Assembly (NCBI GenBank): GCA_033239125.1
Contig: BSWB01000005.1
Coordinates: 48,716,993 to 48,780,992 of the forward strand
Direction: 5' to 3'
From: Fagopyrum homotropicum
Lineage: Eukaryota; Streptophyta; Magnoliopsida; Caryophyllales; Polygonaceae
Length of the DNA: 64,000 bases
The position numbers and the translations under genes are program-made. This document shows, piece by piece, positions 1 to 9,745 of this stretch. The notes below the pieces were generated by a model. That model saw nothing but the letters and a program-made list of their open reading frames with translations, did no database searches and was not told the origin of the DNA. The first letter of the stretch is position 1. Every line of letters begins with the position of its first letter.

Positions 1-202
1 AAGGAAGTATACTAATATAAGCTTGAAGAGGAAGAAAAACTTTTGGATCGATGAAGATGTATGATCGCTTGAAGACTTGGATTCTTTTCCGTGTAAGTTT
101 GTTGTCCTTCTTCTTCAATCGTCATCTTCATTTATAGTCTTCCATGGAGATCTTCTCTAGTTGTTGTAAGATAGCCGTTGTAATGTTTATCTTTCTCCAT
201 AG
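1..202. repeat. Degenerate minisatellite, left part
   Basis: Irregular copies of a GA/CT-rich unit built around GAAGAT, AGATCTTCTC and GCCGTTG. The same units resume at 11599, so this tract and 11599-12115 were one block before Athila-1 inserted. No gene is visible. Confidence 0.55.
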
Positions 203-537
203 AATACTGATAACGTGATTTATGACGTTAGTTTAGGCACTTAATTAGATAGTTTTTCCCGTTATTCATGCACGGTTTGACATTAATTCATGACGTTTTC
301 GCTCAATTCATGCATATTTCTAGAAAAGACATCTACACGACCTTTTATCGGTTTTGTAGGTAATTCGGGGATCTATGGGACATTAATCGATACATTCGAG
401 GGTCAAGCCTCATGGTGGTACACATCCAAGGCTTAAAAGGAACATGATTGGAGCAACAAAGGACAAAAGGACCCTAATTGGTGCAAGCAATGGAGCAACT
501 CATGGCTAGACGATCATAACATCCCTCTGTTGAAGAA

Positions 538-600
538 AATCGGACCATCACTCAGGAAAATCGGCCGATTTTCCTGACTGGGTCGATTTTTGGCCTTCAA
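538..600. promoter_or_regulatory. Athila-1 LTR motif island 1 (26-bp palindrome)
   Basis: Positions 552-577 form a perfect 26-bp palindrome with half-site CAGGAAAATCGG centred on GGCC. A half copy, TCGATTTTT, follows at about 592. The palindrome ends 80 bp upstream of the TATA-like box. It recurs unchanged in the 3' LTR (10106-10131) and inside pol (4866-4891). The sequence and symmetry are direct observations. A role as protein binding site or RNA structure is inference. Confidence 0.7.
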
Positions 601-604
601 CAGC

Positions 605-700
605 CTAAGCCACGTGTCCCACGATCTCTTTGCCCGGCCTTGCTCTTGGTGGAGAATATAAGTGGTCCTGCAAGCTGTTGCTGAGCATCTCTCCTCTCCC
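605..700 (+). promoter_or_regulatory. Athila-1 U3 core promoter: G-box and TATA-like box
   Basis: CACGTGTC (611-618) is a G-box/ABRE-type core and TATAAG lies at 657-662, so a start near 690 is plausible. A CT-rich, TATA-downstream leader follows. Athila-2 (26088, 26271) and Athila-3 (55391, 55450) carry both elements too. The start site is inferred, not mapped. Confidence 0.55.
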
Positions 701-1138
701 ACATTCTCATTCACAGCTCATTGGATTGGGGATAGACTTGGAGAAGAGGGAAACTCTCTCATATTGAAGGAAGAACAAGAACACAAACCTTAGAGTGATA
801 GTGAGGGTTTGAGTGATTTTGAGTGATTTTTGGAGTCTTTGATTGAAGAACTATTGCAAGGATTGTTAGGAATGTTTTAGAACTTCATTTGATGGGTTGT
901 AAGTCTTGCTAAAACTTAGATTCAGATGAGATTTATTGTTTTCACTTGCTTATCTTTCATCATCCATCTATGAAAACCATGTATGCTTGTGTGATGATTT
1001 TGGATCTTGATATGCATATTATTGGCTAGTTTATTGTGATTCTGGAGTGATGGATTGATGGTTATGGCTTGGGTGATGATAGGATGGACTTATATGTTAG
1101 TTTAGGATGATTTGTATGCACGAAACTCATTCCAAAAG

Positions 1139-1200
1139 TAAAAATCGGGTTGTTCTTCAGTCAGATCGGATGATTTTCCCAAGATCCACCCGATTTTCTT
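1139..1200. promoter_or_regulatory. Athila-1 LTR motif island 2
   Basis: Degenerate copies of the ATCGG/CCGAT motif: AAAAATCGGGTTGTTC, CAGATCGGATGATTTTCCC and CACCCGATTTTC. The block is close to the post-pol island at 8197-8280, sharing the order AAAAATCGG, TGTTCTTCAG, CAGATCGG. It starts about 930 bp into the LTR, probably in transcribed sequence. Confidence 0.6.
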
Positions 1201-2046
1201 CTCTGTTGATCTTTAATTGATGAATCTGTATGTTAGGGTGTTAGGTTGTTGAAATCCTAGTGTTTATTTAGCCTAATTTAGCTTAGGATCACCTAATGCT
1301 ATCAACCTAAGTGAGGGAAGAGATCTACCCGATGATTTCCGATCTTAGTTACTTAAGATGATGAATTCTAGGTAGTAGTGAGCCTCACAAGCCGCTATTG
1401 GATTGAGTGTGCTAGGATTATTGCTTGAGACTTACTTTTCCGAGACTTACCCGGTAAGGAGAGGTTTGCCACTTAAGTAGTGTCCGGTTTGTGTAGAATT
1501 CTCTACTTAACCTCCTTGAGACTTACCCGGTAATAGGAGTTTGATGCGGGATTAGTGAAGTAAGAGACTTACCCGGTAATTGCTTCCATTAGTGAAACAC
1601 CCTTTCCCAACACCGCAGCCTTGTCCTTAGAATCTTTAGAACCTTGAGTCCAATGCCATAACCGGAAATCTTGACCTCTAGAATCCACTTTTCTCTCTTT
1701 TATCACATATTTTGTGCTTGTGTTACTTGTTTACCTTGCTAGCTTAAGTTGTTAGTTTGTTCTATTATCTTGCTTGATTTGTGATCTTTGCTTGATCACC
1801 ACAAAAACCAACCAAAAATATCGAGATTTTCATTTCTTTGTTCCTTGACCTTTTCTTAGACTAGATCCACACTATCTATGACCATTGTTTGACTTGATTT
1901 CACCTTAGTCTTCGAGTTCGACCTCGGAATACTATCCCTACTACAAACGTCCCGTACACTGCGGGTTCGCTAGAAGTTAGGAGAAATATATCGAGTTTAT
2001 AAATTGTAAAGCTTTTGTGCTACACGTTTCTAGCGTAACAAGTTTT

Positions 2047-2064
2047 TGGAGCCGTTGCCGGGGA
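2047..2064 (+). other. Athila-1 primer-binding site (tRNA-Asp type)
   Basis: TGGAGCCGTTGCCGGGGA follows the 5' LTR after six bases. It is complementary to the 3' end of plant tRNA-Asp (expected TGGCGCCGTTGCCGGGGA) with one mismatch. This is the usual primer for Athila-type elements. Confidence 0.85.
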
Positions 2065-2180
2065 CTAGGTCTAGATCGAGTCATTTTTGTGATTGTTTAT
2101 AGTGTAGATCTTTCTTGTTGCTTTTGATCTCTTTTGGTTTGTGTCTTTGCTTTTCAAGACATCTCTTACTCTTTAGGTGT

Positions 2181-3644
2181 ATGCGAAGATCTCGTGGCAA
2201 GGATTTAGCTCCATTCGATCCCGAACCGGAGAAAACCCTTAGATCTAGATCCAAGAGCATTAAAAAGGGAAAAGAAATGGCCGGAAGAGATCTCCAAGCT
2301 GAGTTGGATGAGGCTTTAGAGCAAATTCGGATAAGGGATGAAGCCTTGGAGAATGAAAGGAGACTTGCCAATGAGAGGCAAGAGGCAACTAGGAGGGAGA
2401 TTAAGGAGATTAGGCAAGCTCTTGTGCAAAGAGAGCTTAACCGTCAACAACCTCCTCCACCTCCACCACAACCGCAGCCGGCGGTTAATATTCGGGTTGT
2501 ACCCATTGCTATGGAAGAGCCACAAACGTTGGGGCAACGTATGGATCCGGCACAAAGAGCACACCGTCTGGGTGTGAACTTAGGAGATCCCGCAGCCCAT
2601 GATTACGAGCTCCGCCCTCAAGTTCTACAAATGATCCGGCATAATCAATTTGGAGGGATGGAAGGAGAGTCTCCTCATCAACACTTGATGAATTATGAGA
2701 TCTTGATGGAGACTCTTAGACCGTCTAGATTGGAGAGCAACAACCATAAGCTTAGGGCTTTTTCCTTCTCTCTTAAGGATAAATCCTTGGCTTGGTATCA
2801 ATCTATTCCACAAGGGCGAGTTAATACTTGGGAGGAGATGACAACCGAGTTTTTAACTAAGTTCTTCCCACCTTCCAAGACTACCGAATTAAGAGGGAAG
2901 ATCAATGCCTTCGTGATGAAGGATAGAGAGAGTTTGTTCAAGTCTTGGGAGAGGTTCAAGGATCTTCTCCTAGATTGTCCACACCATGGCATACCAAAAA
3001 TTGAGCTATTGGAGATCTACTTCAAAGGACTTGATGAAGATAGCCAATTCAAGCTCAAATCTCTTTCCGGTGGGACTTTCATGGAAAAGCATGTGGATGA
3101 AGCTTGGGAGTTTGTAGAGAAACAAGCTCTAGTGATTGAGAAATACTCCCATAGGAAGAGTGAAGGGAGAAAGGCGGGAGCATATGAGGTGAGTGAAGTC
3201 ACCATGAGCAATTTCAAGCTTGACGCCATCAACAACGAGCTAAAATCTTTGAGGGAATTGTGTACTACAACTTTGAAGAATCAAGCAACCCCTCAAGTGC
3301 AAGTGCAAGCAAACTTGTCTTCCAAGGAGGACGATGTGAACTACATGGGAAGGGGAAATTACAAAAACTACCAAGGCCCAAGGAACTTCAACAACAACCG
3401 GCAATTCAACAATTACCGGCCCAACCAAAACCATCCCGGGTTTTCCTATTCTAACCCAGATGGAGCCTTGAACCCTCTCGCTTCCACAAGCACAACTCCA
3501 CCACCAAAGGCTTCACAAGAACCTCCACTCGGATTTACTCAACCTCCAAAGGATAGGACCGAAATGATGTTTGAGCAATTGCTTGGAAGGTTGAGTGGTC
3601 TTGAGAGCACGGTGACTTCTATTTCCAAAGCTCAAAAGGTGTAG
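2181..3644 (+). pseudogene. gag: Athila-1 gag region, ended by a nonsense codon
   Basis: Encodes the capsid/nucleocapsid precursor. The start ATG at 2181 is chosen because Athila-2 (27801) and Athila-3 (56638) begin at the same point with MRR; an in-frame ATG at 2115 is upstream. A basic N-terminus and a coiled-coil-like Glu/Arg-rich stretch are followed by a proline run (about residues 90-100). The Retrotrans_gag core lies around residues 125-320 (AWYQS near 203, FFPPS just after). An Asn/Tyr-rich tail has no classical CCHC knuckle that I can see. TAG at 3642-3644 replaces a Leu codon (TTG in Athila-2), and a second stop, TAA 3660-3662, replaces CAA. The frame then continues into pol, so gag and pol were one polyprotein without a frameshift signal. 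Both stops lie at the gag-protease boundary. Confidence 0.9.
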
Positions 3645-3731
3645 GAAGCACAAGTGTTCTAAAAGGCGGGTGAAGCCCATAGAGATCCGGGAAGGCTTCC
3701 CGGAAGGACCGAAGACAACCCAACAGGCCAA

Positions 3732-6700
3732 GTGTTGGCCATTACAACGAGGAGTGGGTTGAGTATGAAGGATTCGTTGCCCAAGGAAAATGCTAAGGGA
3801 AAGCAAGTAGTGAATGAAGAAGAGCCATTGCAAGAAGATGGAGGAAGGAGCAAGGAAGATGAGCCATCATATGTGGCACCACCTCCATACAAGCCACCAC
3901 TACCATTCCCACAATCACGAGCAAGGGCTCGTTTGGACAAGCACTTTGGTAAATTCCTTGAACTTATGTCTAAATTGCATATTAACATTTCGTTCATGGA
4001 TGCTATTTTAGGAATGCCGGCATATGGCAAATTCTTGAAGGAAATACTCTCCAACAAGAGGAAGTTGGAGGAGTATGGGGAAGTAAGGATGACAAAGAGA
4101 TCCTCGGAGTTGATTCAAACGATGAAGGAGGAGATGCCTCCTAAACTAAGGGATCCGGGATCCTTTTGTGTGCCAATCGGAGTAGGAGAAGTGAAGTATG
4201 ACGCCCTATGTGATCTTGGGGCAAGTGTAAGCATCATACCGCTTGCACTTTGCAACAAGGTTGGGCTAGGAGATCCAAAGCCGGTCAAGATGACCCTTTA
4301 CATGGCGGACCGCTCAATCACTCATCCGGTTGGAATCTTGGAAGACATTCCGGTGCAACTAGGGAAGTTCTATGTTCCCATAGACTTCGTCGTTTTGGAT
4401 ATCCCGGCGGATTATCCGGTTCCTATCATCTTGGGGAGACCTTTCCTAGCTACTTCCGGGTGTTTGGTGGACTGCAAGAATGGAATCCTCTCTTTCAACA
4501 TTGGAGAAGAGAACATCAAGTTTAATTTGTCCACAATGGTAAAGGGGCCAGCCCTAGGTGAAGATGTCTTCAACATTGTTGAGGAAGAGGAGTCTAGAGA
4601 GGTTGTGAGCTCAATCTTTCTTAAGGATCCACTTGAGAAGGTTCTTATCTCAAGTTTGATGGAGGAAGGAGTTGAGGAGAGTAGCAATGAAGTAATCAAG
4701 GCCTTGAATGCATTAGACGAGCTACCAAGTGTTGGATTTGAAGCACTAGAGGAAGAGAGAATCACCCAGAAAAATCGGCTTGTTGGAGCCAAATCGGCCG
4801 ATTTTTATACTTATCATGTAGCTTCATCAAATTCTAGAAATACAGAAACTCAGATCGACCTGCACTCAGGAAAATCGGCCGATTTTCCTGACTGGGCCGA
4901 TTTTCCTGAGTCTTTTGAGCATCATCCAAGTAATTGTGAGCAATCATCAAGGGACTTAGGGGAGGCTTCCATGGCTTTGCAATCATCTCAACCTACATTG
5001 TATGGATCATCTCCAACCGAAAAAGGTCCTCCTCAACTTGATCTTAAACCTCTTCCTTCTCATTTAAAGTATGCTTTCCTTGGTTCAAATTCTACTTATC
5101 CGGTGATTGTGAATGCATCTTTGAATGATGATGAGCTTAATAGATTGTTGAATGAATTGAAACTGCATAGAAAGGCAATAGGATACACCATTGATGACCT
5201 TGTTGGCATTAAGCCCTCTTTGTGCATGCATAAGATAATGATGGAAGATAACCATAAACCCTCTATTGAACATCAAAGAAGATTGAATCCTATAATGAAA
5301 GAGGTAGTCAAGAAAGAGATCTTTAAGTTGCTAGATGCGGGAATCATTTACCCTATTTCGGATAGTAAATGGGTTAGTCCAGTACATGTGGTTCCTAAGA
5401 AGGGTGGGATGACCGTAGTAACTAATGAGAACAATGAATTAATCCCAACTAGGACGGTTACGGGATGGAGGATGTGTATTGACTATAGGAAGCTAAATGT
5501 GGCATCTAGGAAAGATCATTTCCCTCTTCCTTTCATTGACCAAATGCTAGAGAGATTAGCTCAACACTCTCATTTTTGTTACCTAGATGGCTATAGTGGA
5601 TTTTTCCAAATCCCTATCCACCCCGATGACCAAGAGAAAACCACATTTACATGTCCTTGGGGTACCTTTGCATATAGGAGAATGCCATTTGGGTTGTGTA
5701 ATGCACCCGCCACCTTTCAAAGATGTATGATGGCCATATTTTCAGAATATATTGAGAATATCATGGAGGTGTTTATGGATGATTTTTCCGTTTATGGATC
5801 TTCCTTTGATAATTGCCTAGCTAACTTGTCTTTGGTTCTTAAGAGATGTGAGGAGACAAATCTTGTCTTAAATTGGGGAAAATGCCACTTCATGGTAAGT
5901 GAAGGTATTGTGTTGGGACACTTGGTGTCCAACCGTGGCATTGAGATTGATAGGGCCAAGATTGAAACGATAGAGAAATTGCCACCACCTACCTCGGTGA
6001 AAGGGGTAAGGAGCTTTCTGAGGCATGCCGGTTTTTACCGGAGATTCATTAAAGATTTCTCTAAGATTTCTAAGCCTCTTACTAACCTACTAATGAAAGA
6101 TGTTGAATTTGTTTTCTCCAAAGATTTCCTTGAAGCGTCTTGTAGGTTGAAGAATGCTTTGATCTCCGCACCTATCATGCAACCTCCGGATTGGAGCTTA
6201 CCATTTGAAGTGATGTGTGATACAAGTGATGTGGCCGTTGGGGCTGTTTTAGGACAAAGGAAATATGGGCGTACACATGCCATCTATTATGCTAGCAAGA
6301 CGCTAGATGATGCCCAACTCAACTACGCCACAACCGAGAAAGAATTGCTAGCGGTAGTGTATGCCTTTGAGAAGTTCCGCTCATACCTTGTTGGAGCAAA
6401 GGTCATTGTTTATACGGATCATGCTGCGATCCGTTATCTCCTTACAAAGAAGGATGCCAAGCCTAGGTTGATTCGGTGGATCCTTCTTCTTCAAGAGTTT
6501 GATTTGGAGATCCGGGACAAGAAGGGATCCGAAAATTCGGTGGCGGATCACCTTAGTAGACTACCTCATTTAGAGATTGAGAGAGATGACATCCCGATTG
6601 ATGACTCATTCCGGGATAAGCAATTGCAAATGGTGGAGGAGTGCTTGTTCCAAGTGTCTAGAGGAAGCGAGCCATGGTACGCCGACATTGTGAACTATCT

Positions 6701-7949
6701 TGTGTGCGAGGAAGTGCCTCCCGGTTTGTCATATGTCCAAAGGAAGAAGTTCTTCAAAGATGTGAGGCACTACTATTGGAGTGAACCACTTTTGTTCAAG
6801 AGAGGGCCGGATGGAGTATTTAGAAGATGCATACCGGAGGATGAGGTGGAGAGTGTGATCCGCCATTGTCATTCCTTGCCATGTGGAGGGCATGCTAGCT
6901 CACACAAGACATGTGCTAAGGTACTGCAATCGGGTTTCTTTTGGCCAAGTTTGTTCAAGGATGCGCAAGGCTTTGTGGTAGCTTGTGATGCTTGCCAAAG
7001 GACGGGCAACATCTCAAGGAGGAATGAGATGCCCTTGAACAACATACAAGAGGTGGAGATATTTGATGTATGGGGTGTGGACTTCATGGGACCATTCCCT
7101 TCTTCATGTGGCAACCTCTACATCCTATTGGCGGTAGACTATGTTTCAAGATGGGTGGAGGCAATCGCTTCTCCCACAAATGATGCCAAGGTGGTGGTGC
7201 GGTTCTTCAACCGAGTGATCTTCCCTAGGTTTGGGACACAGAGGGTGATCATAAGTGATGGAGGGAAGCACTTCACTAATAGGAACTTTGGAGCACTTTT
7301 GGCTAAGTATGGGGTGACTCATAAGGTGGCAACACCTTACCATCCCCAAACTAGTGGCCAAGTGGAGATCTCCAACCGGGAGATAAAAGGAATCCCTGAG
7401 AAGACGGTTTCTAGAACGAGGAAAGATTGGGCTATGAAGCTCGATGATGCTTTGTGGGCTTATAGAACCGCTTTCAAGACACCAATTGGCACCACTCCCT
7501 ACAAGTTAGTCTATGGCAAGTCTTGCCACCTTCCGGTAGAGATGGAGCATAGAGCATATTGGGCTATAAGGTTGTTGAATTTTGACCTCAAGGAGGCCGG
7601 TGAGAAGCGGTTGCTAGACATGAACGCCCTTAAGGAGATCCGGTTGGATGCTTATGAGAATGCTCAGATCTACAAGGAAAGGACCAAGCGTTGGCATGAT
7701 AAGCGCCTCATCCCAAAGGAGTTGAATGAGGGTGACTTAGTGCTTCTCTTCAACTCAAGACTGCGGCTCTTCCCCGGAAAGCTCAAATCAAGATGGACGG
7801 GTCCCTATGTAGTGAAGAAGGTTTTTCCTCATGGAGCGGTGGAGATAGGAGGAGATCATTGTGGTAACTTTAAGGTGAACGGGCACCGTTTGAAGAAGTA
7901 CATCCCGGAAGCCCCGGTGGAAGTGATTGCCCCACTTCACCTTGAGTGA
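3732..7949 (+). CDS. pol: Athila-1 pol: protease, reverse transcriptase, RNase H, integrase
   Basis: An open stretch of 1405 codons in the gag frame; ATG 3732 is only the first Met after the stops, not a proven start. Order of domains: aspartic protease with DLGAS at 4212 and a flap-side ILGRPFLA; a linker of about 200 residues holding motif island 3; reverse transcriptase with FMDDFSV (catalytic Asp pair 5778-5783); RNase H from about 6213 (CDTSDVAVGAVLG) to YTDH near 6412; integrase with an HHCC zinc finger (6865-7003), then the D,D35E triad at 7080, 7257 and 7365, and a GPY-type module (WTGPY, about 7797). All catalytic residues I can identify are present. It ends 1.8 kb before the 3' LTR. 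The family roles are established. Whether this copy makes protein is unknown because of the upstream stops. Confidence 0.93.
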   Translation: MLAITTRSGLSMKDSLPKENAKGKQVVNEEEPLQEDGGRSKEDEPSYVAPPPYKPPLPFPQSRARARLDKHFGKFLELMSKLHINISFMDAILGMPAYGKFLKEILSNKRKLEEYGEVRMTKRSSELIQTMKEEMPPKLRDPGSFCVPIGVGEVKYDALCDLGASVSIIPLALCNKVGLGDPKPVKMTLYMADRSITHPVGILEDIPVQLGKFYVPIDFVVLDIPADYPVPIILGRPFLATSGCLVDCKNGILSFNIGEENIKFNLSTMVKGPALGEDVFNIVEEEESREVVSSIFLKDPLEKVLISSLMEEGVEESSNEVIKALNALDELPSVGFEALEEERITQKNRLVGAKSADFYTYHVASSNSRNTETQIDLHSGKSADFPDWADFPESFEHHPSNCEQSSRDLGEASMALQSSQPTLYGSSPTEKGPPQLDLKPLPSHLKYAFLGSNSTYPVIVNASLNDDELNRLLNELKLHRKAIGYTIDDLVGIKPSLCMHKIMMEDNHKPSIEHQRRLNPIMKEVVKKEIFKLLDAGIIYPISDSKWVSPVHVVPKKGGMTVVTNENNELIPTRTVTGWRMCIDYRKLNVASRKDHFPLPFIDQMLERLAQHSHFCYLDGYSGFFQIPIHPDDQEKTTFTCPWGTFAYRRMPFGLCNAPATFQRCMMAIFSEYIENIMEVFMDDFSVYGSSFDNCLANLSLVLKRCEETNLVLNWGKCHFMVSEGIVLGHLVSNRGIEIDRAKIETIEKLPPPTSVKGVRSFLRHAGFYRRFIKDFSKISKPLTNLLMKDVEFVFSKDFLEASCRLKNALISAPIMQPPDWSLPFEVMCDTSDVAVGAVLGQRKYGRTHAIYYASKTLDDAQLNYATTEKELLAVVYAFEKFRSYLVGAKVIVYTDHAAIRYLLTKKDAKPRLIRWILLLQEFDLEIRDKKGSENSVADHLSRLPHLEIERDDIPIDDSFRDKQLQMVEECLFQVSRGSEPWYADIVNYLVCEEVPPGLSYVQRKKFFKDVRHYYWSEPLLFKRGPDGVFRRCIPEDEVESVIRHCHSLPCGGHASSHKTCAKVLQSGFFWPSLFKDAQGFVVACDACQRTGNISRRNEMPLNNIQEVEIFDVWGVDFMGPFPSSCGNLYILLAVDYVSRWVEAIASPTNDAKVVVRFFNRVIFPRFGTQRVIISDGGKHFTNRNFGALLAKYGVTHKVATPYHPQTSGQVEISNREIKGIPEKTVSRTRKDWAMKLDDALWAYRTAFKTPIGTTPYKLVYGKSCHLPVEMEHRAYWAIRLLNFDLKEAGEKRLLDMNALKEIRLDAYENAQIYKERTKRWHDKRLIPKELNEGDLVLLFNSRLRLFPGKLKSRWTGPYVVKKVFPHGAVEIGGDHCGNFKVNGHRLKKYIPEAPVEVIAPLHLE
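4762..4915. promoter_or_regulatory. Athila-1 motif island 3, inside pol
   Basis: In-frame DNA between protease and reverse transcriptase holds four copies of the ATCGG/CCGAT motif, including the same 26-bp palindrome as the LTR (4866-4891). The surrounding block of about 40 bases almost equals 550-590 of the LTR. At the protein level it reads as repeats of SADF, with no recognisable domain. A DNA- or RNA-level role is inferred. Confidence 0.65.
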
Positions 7950-7987
7950 AACGCTCCTGAATTTGGTCAAGCTAATGACCTTAAAGA

Positions 7988-8014
7988 AGCGCTTAATGGG
8001 AGGCAACCCATTGG
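7988..8014 (+). other. Post-pol hairpin, TGGGAGGCAACCCA type
   Basis: AATGGG (7995-8000) and CCCATT (8007-8012) pair perfectly around AGGCAA, preceded by AAGCGCTT. Athila-2 keeps the motif (33581-33604) with a shorter stem. Similar strings occur after pol in other plant Ty3/gypsy elements, to my knowledge; the role is unknown. Confidence 0.7.
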
Positions 8015-8196
8015 TACATATTTTTTCCCTTTCGTTTTTCTTATTTTGTTTGATCTTACTCTTGGTGTGCTTTGTTTTTCTTTTGTGTTTTTGAATGCTA
8101 GATCTTGTTGATTTTCATGTGTGATGAGATGTTGGAGGTCATGTGAAAACCTCATGGAACTATTGAAGGTACAAGATCCAAGCACATGGACGAGGA

Positions 8197-8280
8197 GGAA
8201 ATCACCCAGAAAAATCGGCCTGTTCTTCAGCCAGATCGGCCGATTTCCTGGGCAGTTGGGGCGATTTTTCCTTCTGTCAA
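8197..8280. promoter_or_regulatory. Athila-1 motif island 4, post-pol
   Basis: Contains AAAAATCGGCC, CAGATCGGCCGATTTCC and GGGGCGATTTTTCC. Its start (AATCACCCAGAAAAATCGGC) matches the pol island from 4760, and the rest matches LTR island 2. The syntenic part of Athila-2 lacks an island. Confidence 0.6.
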
Positions 8281-8496
8281 GGAAAGTGATGATCTCCAAT
8301 CAAGCATGGGTGGAGCAGACGTGGAACTTGGACGGCTTGCGGTGCCAAGCGTGGGTTCCGACATCATAATGAACATCAAGAGCTCTCTACCATCCTTGAT
8401 CGATCATCCACCATCATCATTCGATGTGAACTGAAATACCAAAGCATCACCAATTTTACATTGTGAGGACCCTCTTTCACTTCTTTATTTAGTTTC

Positions 8497-8530
8497 CACA
8501 TTGGGCACAATGTGTTTCTAAGTATGGGGT
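8497..8530 (+). other. Post-pol hairpin followed by a polypurine-like motif
   Basis: CACATTG (8497-8503) pairs with CAATGTG (8508-8514) around a GGCA loop. TAAGTATGGGGT follows at 8519-8530 and is identical to the string at the true polypurine tract (9746-9757). Athila-2 has the same pair of features (33959-33992), so both are conserved. Confidence 0.65.
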
Positions 8531-9745
8531 GGGGTTTTCATGATCACTTGCATGATTAGCATCTAGGATAGTTTAATATTGTCACATGTTTCATTATGTC
8601 TTGCATTGTACATACATATTTCGAAAAATCCAAAAAAATCAGAAAATTTTAAAAATTTTAGTGCTTCTAAAGCTTGGGAATGACCCTTATGATGAAATTG
8701 TCATGCGGATTGGCTATGGATGGCCTTATGTGTTAAATTGATGAATGCATATGTGGACTTGAAGTACTTATTTTGAATCTCATGAATGATTTGTGATCAT
8801 GATGTTTGTCTTGGTTGGATTGAGTATTGAAAGTCGAAATTACATGCTAGTTCTTGCACATCATTTAGGAATGAATGAGGAAATTCATCTTTCTCTACTT
8901 CTCATCTTGATCATGATCTTTGAGCACCTCAATTGATATAATTTGACCTCTTTTGACCCATCCAGGAATAGGAGCATGTTAGTGTGTAGATGTGTGTGAA
9001 AAACAAGTGTGGGGTGAAGTTGTTGATGAAAGAATGTCATGAATAAAATGCTGAAATTGTTGTGAAAGTGTAGACAAAAATATAGGTTTGGGGACGTTGG
9101 TTTAAATGACGAGTAACTCGGCACACTTCACATAATCGGGTGTTGGTGCCTTGCCAAAGTCAAATAAACCGATAGTCCTAACGATTTGGTATGTGTGCCC
9201 GGTGTGGATGCACCTCGAAAAATAGAAAAAGCCCGAGGACGGCTAATCACCAAGGTTTCGGCTTGTGTACACCAATGCCATTGTCTCAAAAATAAGTGAA
9301 AAAGAAAAGAAAAGATGGAGAAAATTATACACTTGTTGGGAAGTTGAGCAAAAACGAAATTGTGGAGTTAGTTCCTTTCCCGGATTAGCATCACATGACC
9401 TAAAAATTTCCACCTAATCACAACGTTTCTTAGCCTCTTCTTTTCTAAGTCCTTGTGACCTAATTGCATGTGTGTAAGACTTAGTGATCTAGATTGGACA
9501 CACTCATGATCATCTTGACTTCTTCATTTTCACTTCTCATGCATGCTTTCTAGTTAAGTATAATTGTCTTTTCATGCCTTCATTCATTTGATGCATGATT
9601 GATTGTCCATTGCGATGAAACATGACTATGAAGGTGATCCAATGTTAGAAGCACGATTCCAAAAAGATTTTGTTGTTTTTCTGCATACATAAATCATGTC
9701 ATCTATTAGTCTATAGTTGGATCTTGCTCGGAGACGAGCAAATCT

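Larger units (their letters stand above)
208..2040 (+). repeat. Athila-1 5' LTR
   Basis: A 1833-bp LTR with TG and CA ends. It holds two motif islands (538-600 and 1139-1200), a G-box, a TATA-like box and several copies of the phrase GAGACTTACCCGGTAA between about 1430 and 1590. The end is fixed by the primer site at 2047 and by the matching end of the 3' LTR at 11593. Confidence 0.95.
7950..9745. other. Athila-1 post-pol non-coding region
   Basis: No ORF of note and no env-like gene. It holds two hairpins (7995-8012, 8497-8514), a motif island (8197-8280), an AT-rich stretch near 8620-8660 and a block conserved with Athila-2 (about 9067-9300). The last part ends GACGAGCAAATC next to the polypurine tract. 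Confidence 0.75.

Noticed and set aside
514..714. Minus-strand open stretch in the Athila-1 LTR, repeated at 10068-10268
   Set aside because: It is present in both LTRs only because they are copies. It crosses the palindrome and promoter and has no family features.
1430..1590. GAGACTTACCCGGTAA copies as a tRNA or RNA gene
   Set aside because: They are irregular short repeats found in all Athila LTRs here, with no cloverleaf or polymerase III boxes.
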